Assembly (NCBI GenBank): GCA_039602395.1
Contig: JBCNJP010000006.1
Location: 60,262,429 to 60,326,428, forward strand
Reading direction: 5' to 3'
Source of the DNA: Deinandra increscens subsp. villosa
Lineage: Eukaryota > Streptophyta > Magnoliopsida > Asterales > Asteraceae
Length of the DNA stretch: 64,000 bases
The notes below the pieces were generated by a model that saw only the letters and a program-made list of their open reading frames with translations, had not been told where the DNA came from and did no database searches. Made by a program: the position numbers and the translations under genes. Below, piece after piece: positions 55,045 through 64,000 of the stretch. Position 1 is the first letter of the stretch. Every line of letters begins with the position of its first letter.

Positions 55045-55401
55045 ACCGAGATGGCAGCAGATGAATGTTCGATGGCAGCGCTTGAAAATTGCGATTAGGG
55101 CTCAAATTGAAAGAGGGGTTAGGGCATGAATTGAAATCTGAATGAAAGGGGGGTATATATGTCGATGGTTTTAAATGATTTAAGGAAAAAGAATGTCAAG
55201 TCATTAAAAAAAGACAACTAGGATTACACGTTGGATGCCACGTAAGCATGATTTAACGGGAGTTAAATATTTTAACGGAAGGTTTATTAGAAAAAATAAA
55301 GTGAATAGTTGGGATTGTTAGTGTCAAAAAGTGTTGTTGGGATTATTCCCGTCCAATACCCAATAGTCGGGATTATTCATGTCCAATTTTCCTAAAGAAT
55401 G

Positions 55402-56118
55402 GGTTGTGAATCTAATTATATTTTCTTATATTTTGTTTACCTTTGTGAAACATATTCCTCAAGTAAAGAAGAAAGTTATGTAAATTTTGGGCCTAGCTCG
55501 TCCACATCAGAGACGTTCTTTCACTTTCACTTTCACAGTTTCACTGACCGGAGCTGAGCTACATTTCACGGTAACATAACTATCTCTTCCTCTTCTTCAT
55601 GTTTTTTTGACCTGATTTATGACCTGTTTGATGCCTACTTCTTCCATTTACGGTTATACAAGTTTGTTTGTGTAAAATTTTAGGGCTTATTTCGGTCATT
55701 TTAGGGTTTAGTTTAATGATATTGATATAGTTCCCGCTTCCTGTTTGTTCGATTGGTAGCCGCTAGTTTTCTATTTCAACAATATCCATAACCAAATCAT
55801 CAGAAAAATCCTTTGTGTTTGTGTTAATAAGTTAGTATTACCATTAAACTTATTATTTGAACGAACCTCTATGTTATAGTTTGTAAGTAGCAAAAGTGTA
55901 TCACTCTAACTATAAACTGATAATTTCAAAGCACATGATACCCAAAAGTTCAAACTCTAAGTTTCAAAGAAAATGGTGTACTCACCACATAAATTGCCAT
56001 CCTTTTTCTTTGAATTGTTGGATTATTATTAGAATTTGTGTTGTACATTCTCCTAATAATGTTGTGTTTCACAGCTTATTTGCAGCTTTATTTTGCATCA
56101 ATCCAACTAAAACACCCC
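55402..56118 (+). promoter_or_regulatory. 5' leader with intron, F-box gene D
   Basis: GAGACGTTCTTTCACTTTCAC and the leader exon end CATTTCACG at 55,570, donor GGTAACATAACTATC (from 55,571), acceptor TTATTTGCAG at 56,085, then CATCAATCCAACTAAAACACC to the ATG. Mutator element 3 ends only about 110 bp before the leader exon, so the proximal promoter is now transposon DNA. Confidence 0.7.
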
Positions 56119-57515
56119 ATGATGGAAGCTAAATCTCCGTCTAAACGTTTGTCTTCGGACATAATCACTACATTTCCTCAAACTATTATAGAAATCATTC
56201 TATGTCTTTTACCAATCAAGGAGGCAGCAAGGACAAGCATCCTTTCGAGGGATTGGAGATACAAGTGGACCACAATTCCTAAACTTGAGTTTGATATGAA
56301 TACAGTGTCTCATGGAACAAGTGAAGAGACACGAACATATGGCATGACAAGCGCAAGAAATAACATGGACCAGAGATGTAAACTTTTCTATGCTATACAC
56401 CAAGTTCTGTTATTGCGTCAGGGTCCAATACACGAGTTCACTCTTGCTGTGGAGGCAAATCGCGAGTGTTTTGAACTCGATCAAATAATACTCCATTTGT
56501 CAAGGAACCATGCTCTCAAGAAATTAACACTTGAGCTTGAGGATCATAACTTTTATAAGTTACCGTTATGTGCCTTCTCTTTGCATCAATTAACAGATCT
56601 AGATCTCTCATGCGTTGATCTTGATCGTCAACCAATATTCAGTGGATTTGCTAATCTTAGAAGCTTGCGCTTGTTTCAAGTAGACATCTCTGCAGACACT
56701 CTTCTTTATCTTTTATCTAACTGTCCATCACTTAAGAGCTTTACTCTAGTAAGTTTTCACTTGCATATCGCTTCTTACATGATTTTGATATTTATCTGAA
56801 TATTGTAAGTTGTTGTAGTTGGTTGAAAATGGAGGACGTAACGATGATGAAAACTGCACAGTTCACAAACTATTTGAGTGTTTACCTGTTATTGAACATC
56901 TCAATATCTATATGTTCATACTCATTTTGGTAATATTTATTTATCAACTTTTCCATATTATCATGCATATTTAAAGAAATAAAATTGAAGTTTGGTTGTT
57001 TTGGCCTATGGTTGAAGATGCTAGTTGTAGACTCAGTTGTGAAAGAGTTTCCAACGTCTCTAATCCACCTCAAGCACGTTTGTTTGCAAGAAATGCGGTT
57101 AGCTAACAACGAGCTACGTTTTCTTTGTGTTTTGATTAAATCTTCACTGAACTTGGAGAAGATTTCGTTACAGGTAAATTTATTTGTATATCTTTATTCT
57201 CATTTCACGCTTCACTGACCAAAAGTGGACCATCTGCAGCTTTACGATTCTCGCAATTATGATGATGATGCGATATGGTTTGGTATATTGGAAGAATATT
57301 CAGATGTTTGGTTGGAGAATCTGATTGAATTGGATATTGGACAGTGCAACAACTATATTGAGATTGAGTTTGTGAAGTTCATCTTGGCAAGGTCACCAAA
57401 GCTAAAGAAACTACGGATATCGTATAGGGCTGAAACGATTCAAGAAGAGTTAGAGTGGTTAAAAATTTTGGTACAGGCCCCACGTGTATCACTGGTAGAA
57501 ATCCTTGTAAAGTAG
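56119..57515 (+). CDS. F-box/FBD/LRR-repeat protein D (At1g13570-like)
   Basis: Exons 56,119-56,748, 56,819-56,929, 57,018-57,173 and 57,240-57,515, all phase 0, about 390 residues. F-box FPQTIIEIILCLLPIKEA, then SRDWRYKWTTIP; LRR-like LTDLDLSCVDLDRQP and FANLRSLRLFQV; FBD motif EFVKFILARSPKLKKL. The N terminus (MMEAKSPSK) groups D with B, but the last exon (EWLKILVQAPRVSLVEIL) is closest to A, which suggests gene conversion or a chimeric origin. Exon 2 has one codon more and its end is less like the others (LNIYMFILIL). No disabling change. A probable SCF substrate receptor. Confidence 0.85.
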
Positions 57516-57911
57516 GTGGGAAGACGACGACCCGAGAAGTTGTTTTGAGACTCATGATGATGCTTTAGAGTTGTTGTATTGATGCTTGTTTTTTCTGTAT
57601 TTTCTTTTCTGGTTAGTTTCTGTAATTCTTTTGTTTGGTAAGTGGGAAGTAGGATGAGGACTAAACATGAACTGATAATGAGAATTATGATTATAATCTA
57701 TGATAACATTTATATTTTGTTATTGTTTGTTTTTTCTACAGGTTCCAAATTTCCAATGTCTATGGTAAACATTATTTATGCATGAAGTACAAGTGTACAA
57801 GTACGAATCTCGCTTTCTTCCTAAAGGTGCTTATTTTTTAGAAGGGTGAATGGTATATGATGTAAAGTTATGGTAAGTGTATATCTTTCTCTCCCAAGTC
57901 CTAACCAACTG
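57516..57911 (+). other. 3' flank of gene D
   Basis: Shares sequence with the flank of A (21,700-21,986, inverted) and with the orphan at 14,425-14,560. No further gene. Confidence 0.55.
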
Positions 57912-59545
57912 AAATTGTGTTCATGTTCGTTTGTTTAGTAATAAACATGTTCACGAATGGTTCATGACACTTATAACCGAACAAAAATTTGTCCGTGTTT
58001 GTCAATTAAGAGAATGAACATGTTCATGAACGCAAATGAACGTCTACTATAAATCTTTTTTAAAGAGGCAGAGGTAGAAATGAGGATCGGCGTAAAATAA
58101 TGTCACCATATTTCTTCTATCAAGAGTTCTGAGTTCGACGGTCTTTCCAGTGAGAGCTTCCAATAGTGATATTTCTTGATTCACCATTAAATCGCTACCT
58201 TCCCTTGTGCGACTGGCAATTTACTTCACAGAGGACCTATAACTTGAATATCAGTGGTAATATGGAAAAAGATTGATCAAATGGGTCAATAACTCACGAA
58301 GCACGCTTACGCTCGACCCGACCCGTCGACGAGAAACCCGATCCCATCCATGAAAACCTACCTCCGACGAGCTTCTTGCCGATGACCTCAGCATCGGCGA
58401 CGGATTCCGAGGGTAATAATTTGGGAAATACAGTGGGATAACACAATACATACTTAAACGGCCTATATCGAACCGCCGTTATATAATATATATAATATAA
58501 TAATAGTTACATACAAATATATTAATTATATCATTTTTAAAACATCTCGTGCAATACACGGATTCATATCACTAATAATAATAATAATAAATCATACAAC
58601 ATGGATTGTGAATATACAGTGGGATAACATAATACATACTTAAAAACTAATAATAAAATTAAAATCATATCGGGTGTATGCTAAACTATACGATATAATA
58701 AAAAGAAATTGTCATACTTTAATTAGTAAAAAATGACATTTGTTATCACCAATTTTTTTTGAATTAAGTCAAAATTTTAATAAATAATTATCCAAATACT
58801 AAATTTCTATATTAAGGTTTATTTAGTTTAAACTTTTGATAAGTAACTATCCAATAAATAATTATTCAAATACAAGTTTTTATATTAAGGTTAGTAATTA
58901 TCCAAATACTAAATTTTAATATTACGGTTGATATTTTATTATATATATTATATTTTATTAAAATAATATACTTTATTGCATATACTTTAATGCTTTAATA
59001 TATATAATGCTTATAATACTTTATTCATAATAGTATAAAAATTAAATATTATGTATGTAATATAAAATATTTTATTCTATTTAATTTTATATTATTTTTA
59101 TTTCAAGTAAGTTTAAATTCAAATTTAACAAGTATTTTATTTCAATATAATAAATAAAATCCTTATTTTCCGTGACTAAATTTCTTTTTTTTTAACTGCA
59201 AACATCCGCTTACCCGGGGGTCTAATCATGACAAACGATGTTACCCTCGACACGTTACAACTGCAGTCCGTACGAGTAACCAAGATCCTCTGTGTTGCAC
59301 ATCCATCACAAAGGAAACCCACCGTCTAAATGTCCAATGTCGTAAAACCTCTGACCTACCTATAACTACTGAGAACTTTTTAGATATTTATAAAAATACA
59401 TAATTGTCATAGATTATAATTGTATTTGTAGTTTTTTTTAAAGTCGACCGTGTAACACAGGCGATAAAAAAACTAGAATCAGATATATGTTATTACGTAA
59501 TTAGGTTGGTGTGAATATATATGACAAAATCTCATACATGTCTTA
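57912..59545 (-). repeat. 1.6-kb unit, inverted copy of 8,320-9,941
   Basis: Same landmarks as the left copy in reverse. The DnaJ-like fragment is at about 58,085-58,220 on the minus strand and the SINE-like segment at about 59,190-59,370. It begins 400 bp after the stop of F-box gene D. Confidence 0.8.
58085..58220 (-). pseudogene. Captured DnaJ gene fragment, second copy
   Basis: On the minus strand it reads REGSDLMVNQEISLLEAL and TGKTVELRTLDR, as in the left copy with few changes. No other DnaJ part is present. Confidence 0.6.
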
Positions 59546-60200
59546 TGCCGGTGAAAAAAATTCAAAGAGATACGTGGTTCATAAACGATGATTATTATAT
59601 GTCATCTCAGATGTTTCACGTATTTCCATCAAAATCGTGTTTTATTGTCATCCTTATAAATTATCTGAAGTCAACCACAACATATGAAAAATAAAAAAGC
59701 ATAACTCACCAGAAAATACACAACCGATATGGGTAAGATGAATGCGTGGTATTTAAATAACCCCAAAAAAGGTCAAATAATGGGCCAAACCATAAAAAAA
59801 CGGCTATATTACCATTGGTAACGCCTAGTCACCGAAGCGGGTTCAAACCAGTTTCTCTGATCAGTTTCTGTAATCCATTCCTACGGCCGGTTTTTGCTTC
59901 GAGGTGCCCAACCAGTATGCAACCGGCGGGAGCGGATTATAATCGGTCCGATTACACCCCTAACCGATTACACCACCAAGCAGTGGCGGTTTTTTTTAAC
60001 AACCGGTCTCGATGTGCACCTCTACTCGTGGTTGTATACCCCATAGTAACCTTATAGACCGAGATGTTCTAAAATTCACATACCTTACTTTCGTGACAAA
60101 TTATCCTATATAAACAAAAGACAACTTTTGTTACAACTCATAGTGCATAACTTACAACCTTAAAGCACAGTTTACAAGTGAGCAAGCACCTGTTACAAGT
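59546..60200. repeat. Spacer with an ATTACACCCCTAACCGATT-type repeat
   Basis: Around 59,815-60,010 a moderately GC-rich stretch with CCGGTTTTTGC, CGGCGGGAGCGG, GATTACACCCC and AACCGATTACACC words looks like a non-coding element. No gene. Confidence 0.4.
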
Positions 60201-62063
60201 TTGCGATGCGTGTGGACTTTTGATATCTTATCCACTAGAATGTGTGGCTGTGGGGCTGTGATTCTTCACCAAAAACACAATCAATCTCTTTCTCTCTCTC
60301 AGCTCCACGATCTTTTTCTTTTCTATCTCTAAAATTTCGATCACCGGCCACTCTCTCGCACCACTCTCTCGCAGATCCACCGGGCGCCTCTTTTTACACA
60401 CGAGCTCTCTCTCTGTTCTATCGGCGTCCTCACCGTTCTCTCCTTTCGTGTCTCTCTCTACCGTCGACTGTGTATGTGATAAACCCTGATCGTCGATTTT
60501 AAGCCTCAAGGTTGTATCCATGGAACCTCTACTACGACCAATTCGACATTTGTTTAGTCTCAGTTCGTTTTTCTATGTGTTGAAGCCAGATCCCTAATTA
60601 TTTGATCATTATTATCACTTCTTATTGCAGCGATTGTGCAGAGGTTCATCTTTAGGGTTATATGATATTCTCATGATTCTTGCCCTCCTCTTAGAAGAGA
60701 TAGAGATGAACTACGAAAATGATGGATTAGTAAGGTACGTATAATTATATCTCATCCATCCATTGATTTCCTGTTTCCATATATCTAATTTTTGTAATTA
60801 ATTTCTGGATTGATCTTCGTATTCGTCTTTCTAGAACATGAATTTTACAGCGCTGAAGGACTTAAAGCTATTAAGGTGAACTATGGCAGCATGTCATATA
60901 AGGTTGTAAGCATTCCTTCCCATTAGCCTATAAAATCTGTAGCAAACGATGAGTTTTTATTAAGCTAAGATTAGGTGGTCCAAGTATATTCAGTTTCAAT
61001 TTTTAATGTATAAGGTCTTGCTTTTATAAAGTATTCAGTGATCTTTTTATGCTTGATGAGAATGTGTTCTTTATGTTGATGATATTGAAATGGCGATGAT
61101 GATCCAACTGATGATGATCTAACTGATTTGAACTTAGGTTATTTTACATAACCTTCTTCTTATCTTTTGTGTTTTTTCACTTCTCTTTTTAGCTTTAGTA
61201 ACTGATTCATAACATTGTGTAGATTGCTTGGGATCGGTAAGGTGAGGTGATTGTTTCATTTGTTAAAACATGGCATATAGGTTGTGACATATTGCCAATA
61301 TTGTTCCAGATCCGGAGAGGAATCGCGGCGATGGAAATTCCACAACAAGGTAAAACAAATGTCGATTCCGTTGTCTTGATTTAAGGACACTAATTTTCTT
61401 CGGTCTTCATATTTCTTTGTGTTTATGTTAACATTGAAGGAAACATGAACCTTTGGTGGTGCTTGCTTTGTTTGTTGTGTGTTATGTATTGGGGTTTTTG
61501 GTGTTTGTGTTACCTTCATGTCTGTTTATGGTTAGTCGTTTTTCTTTTGTAATTGGTTGTTGTTGTTGGAAATGGGTTCTTGCATGCCAGGTGTTTGTGT
61601 AAATGCTTCTTGCTTTTGCACTTTTTTGATTTCCTTATTTTATTTTTCCTGCAGGCTTGGGAGTTGGTTTACATCACTTTGTGGGCTGTGATTTAAGGTT
61701 AGCATTTTCTGTTAGACACTTGATATTTAACCCCCTGATGTCAGTTGAGAAACCAACGATTAGATCTTCAAAACATCAAAAATAAGTTAAACATATATGA
61801 TGTTTAAGAACCTATGATTCATGTCTTATGTTTAGGTTAGCTTTAGGATAAACAGTTTTTGTAAGGTTAAAATGTTTTAAGTGGAGGATGATTGTTAGTT
61901 ATGTTATTTTGTTTTTGTTGTTAAATTAGAAACGGAGTTTTGATTAAGGTGTTTTGCTAATTTACTCTACCTTCGATATTATGAATGCCTATTACTATGA
62001 TAGAAGTGTTAATACAGGTTATATAAACCAATATCCTGATTTATATTATTTAGGTTGTTTGTT
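60201..62063 (+). other. Possible transcribed leader and introns of an unknown gene
   Basis: 60,270-60,480 is CT-rich (CTCTTTCTCTCTCTCAGCTC), typical of plant 5' untranslated regions, and is followed by intron-like T-rich DNA. Short exon-like pieces exist, such as ATGAACTACGAAAATGATGG before a donor AAG|GTACGTATAAT at about 60,734. No protein family is recognisable, and the N gap at 62,064 hides what follows. Confidence 0.3.
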
Positions 62064-62563
62064 NNNNNNNNNNNNNNNNNNNNNNNNNNNNNNNNNNNNN
62101 NNNNNNNNNNNNNNNNNNNNNNNNNNNNNNNNNNNNNNNNNNNNNNNNNNNNNNNNNNNNNNNNNNNNNNNNNNNNNNNNNNNNNNNNNNNNNNNNNNNN
62201 NNNNNNNNNNNNNNNNNNNNNNNNNNNNNNNNNNNNNNNNNNNNNNNNNNNNNNNNNNNNNNNNNNNNNNNNNNNNNNNNNNNNNNNNNNNNNNNNNNNN
62301 NNNNNNNNNNNNNNNNNNNNNNNNNNNNNNNNNNNNNNNNNNNNNNNNNNNNNNNNNNNNNNNNNNNNNNNNNNNNNNNNNNNNNNNNNNNNNNNNNNNN
62401 NNNNNNNNNNNNNNNNNNNNNNNNNNNNNNNNNNNNNNNNNNNNNNNNNNNNNNNNNNNNNNNNNNNNNNNNNNNNNNNNNNNNNNNNNNNNNNNNNNNN
62501 NNNNNNNNNNNNNNNNNNNNNNNNNNNNNNNNNNNNNNNNNNNNNNNNNNNNNNNNNNNNNNN
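62064..62563. other. Assembly gap (500 N)
   Basis: Exactly 500 undetermined bases; apparent frames here are artefacts. Confidence 0.99.
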
Positions 62564-63371
62564 GAGCATTCACAGCCCATTCCCTATCCTTATCCCTATA
62601 ATTTATATATTTATCATTATATTTTCTCTCTCTTCCACTCACAACCACAATTAAATAATACTTTTTTATACGTTTATCATTACCTTTTCTCTCTCTTCAA
62701 ACCTTAAATTTTAAAGATTTACCAGATTTTTCCTCATTTTTCCTCAAATATAAGGATTCCCCAGATTTTCGTTAAATATTCCTCTCTCCTCTACTCACAA
62801 CCACTCAAAACTACACTTTAAATTTTAAGGTTTACCCTCACAACCATTATAGGTTTACACTCAAAACAGAATAACTAAAAATAGTTTGGCTCCAATACGT
62901 TTATCATTTACCAAAAGACAAGCTATTAAGGTTTATCATTTACCAAAGACAAGCTATTAAGGTCGTAGTCAAATGGTAAGAAGTAATGTCTTGTTTGATA
63001 CAGATCAAAATCAAAACTTAAGGTGAATAACGGTATTAATTTTCTTTGTTTTATTTTTTTAGAACATATAACACATACAACTGAGCTCTAGTCAATCTCT
63101 AGCAAAGTGACGTTGACATCTCCAGAAGAACACGGGCTGAGCTCCCTAATTGGGGTAAAAATAATGTAATTTAAGACTCAAACCCTCGACGTCTCGGTTA
63201 AAGAGTCATCCATCAATGCCAGATACTTTGGGACAAAACCCAATTGCGAATATCTGTGAAAAAAATCTACCAAAAGACGCAAGACGAAACCCTTTACTTA
63301 ATTTATTCTGAATTTAAATTTAAAATGTTTTGGAAAAAAAGAAAAAAACTTAAATAAACAAATGTGAAGAA
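62564..63371. other. Spacer with small repeats
   Basis: TTTATCATTTACCAAAAGACAAGC is repeated (short form near 62,899 and 62,935), as are TTTTCCTCATTT and ACAACCAC words. AAACCCTCGACGTCTC at about 63,180 resembles a B box on the minus strand. No gene. Confidence 0.4.
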
Positions 63372-64000
63372 GCCAGAGAGTTTGATGTCTAGTCACATCC
63401 ACAGAGACGTTCTTCACTCACCGGACCGCCGGAGACGTTCCTCGATAACGGTAACTATCTCCTCCTCTTATATCTTTTATTACCAAATTCCATTTGATTT
63501 ATGTTGTTTCATGCCGCCTTCTTTCATTTACCGAATTAAAAGGGGAATATGTAATTTTTTTTTTTGTTTTTTTGTTTTTTTTGTTTTTTGTTTTTTTTTG
63601 TTTTTTTTTGAAATTAAATATAACGACTTTCATTTAACCAAAAGAAACATACAGAACTTAAGTCAATACGCAGGGAAGGCGGGCAACAAGCTGCGCCGCC
63701 AACCCCTTTTGAATAGCAAACCCTAGCCGTATAAAAACAACATTCTTCACGAAATTAAACCCTAAAATCGCCGAAATAAACCCTAAAATCACCGTAAAAT
63801 CAAAACAAATATGTAATTTGTTTTGATTTTACGGTGATTTTAGGGTTTATTTCGGCGATTTTAGGGTTTAATTTCGTGATATTGATTTAGTCGCCCAAAT
63901 TCTTGCTTTCTGTTTGAGATCGATTGGTATATATCTGTTACTTTCCAATTTCAACAATATTATTCATAAGAAGTATGGATGGATGGATGATTTCTTAGTC
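63372..64000 (+). promoter_or_regulatory. 5' leader of a further F-box gene, cut by window end
   Basis: Has the family leader: CAGAGACGTTCTTCACTCAC, exon end CTCGATAACG, donor GGTAACTATCTCCTCC (intron from 63,451), CCATTTGATTTATG and the GATTTAGTCGCCCAAATTC block as in B. The coding part should begin a few hundred bases beyond the window. A T-rich insert and a long palindrome sit within the intron. Confidence 0.65.
63748..63878. repeat. Perfect 63-bp inverted repeat in the leader intron
   Basis: 63,748-63,810 and 63,816-63,878 are exact complements around a 5-base loop (ATGTA). The right arm is normal family leader sequence (GGTGATTTTAGGGTTTATTT), so the left arm is an inverted duplicate of it. 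The RNA could fold into a long hairpin. Confidence 0.92.

Larger units (their letters stand above)
53210..55392. mobile_element. Mutator-like element 3 (Pack-MULE) with 9-bp target duplication
   Basis: Terminal inverted repeats of about 210 bp (outer end GGAAAATTGGACATGAATAA) and perfect TAAAGAATG on both sides (53,201-53,209 and 55,393-55,401). Inside lie a PB1-domain gene (+), a GRF-like finger exon (minus strand) and a captured TOM5 piece (+). The MULE transposase domain is missing, so it depends on a helper. Confidence 0.92.

Noticed and set aside
56038..56118. Longer N terminus for F-box protein D
   Set aside because: Same reason: intron and acceptor sequence before the MMEAK start.
61954..62654. 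Several overlapping frames across the second N run
   Set aside because: Artefacts of 500 N.
62955..63010. tRNA-like A box (TAGTCAAATGG) suggesting a SINE
   Set aside because: No B box at the right distance and no tail.
63364..63726. 120-codon frame at the right edge
   Set aside because: It covers the leader exon, donor and a T-rich insert; no protein similarity.

Overview
This is nuclear DNA of a flowering plant. The F-box/FBD/LRR family, the spliced genes with GT-AG introns, the SIRE-like Ty1/copia element, Mutator, PIF/Harbinger, hAT and Helitron remains and a tRNA-derived SINE all point that way. The repeat families resemble those of Asteraceae, but that is inference. About nine tenths of the window is transposons, their relics and AT-rich spacer. 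Two runs of exactly 500 N (20,844-21,343 and 62,064-62,563) are assembly gaps.

The backbone is a cluster of F-box/FBD/LRR genes. B (30,777-32,173), C (49,172-50,605) and D (56,119-57,515) lie on the + strand and each reads as an intact four-exon gene. A (21,987-23,412, minus strand) keeps every splice site but has a TAA stop at codon 190, and a retrotransposon joins its promoter side. A further 5' leader enters at the right edge (63,372-64,000), and leader or 3'-flank remnants lie at 485-640, 14,425-14,560 and 45,890-46,205. All copies share a leader with an intron whose donor reads GGTAAC.

Other regions, left to right. 1-402: an inverted-repeat element with an A/T core. 2,197-5,812: a 3.6 kb hAT-derived foldback carrying a fragment of an endogenous caulimovirid movement protein. 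6,613-8,124: an LTR-like stretch and a Harbinger deletion derivative with TAA target duplication. 8,320-9,941: a 1.6 kb unit with a DnaJ gene fragment, repeated inverted at 57,912-59,545. 12,199-13,370: small retroposons with readable target duplications. 16,302-20,280: tandem duplications, followed by one RPB3 exon. 23,716-28,775: a 5'-truncated SIRE-like element whose 3' LTR ends inside a Mutator PB1 gene. 34,795-36,698: a Harbinger element with an apparently intact transposase. 37,129-39,647: two hAT MITEs and a Mutator element. 42,942-43,414: a Helitron fragment. 51,590-53,062 and 53,210-55,392: two more Mutator elements with perfect 9-bp target duplications; the second carries a PB1 gene, a GRF-like finger exon and a captured piece of the mitochondrial import gene TOM5.

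The F-box genes are the only likely host genes with a full reading frame; their products should be substrate receptors of SCF ubiquitin ligases. The most notable theme is capture and shuffling of gene pieces (TOM5, DnaJ, RPB3, viral movement protein) by mobile elements between members of a gene family that is gaining and losing copies.
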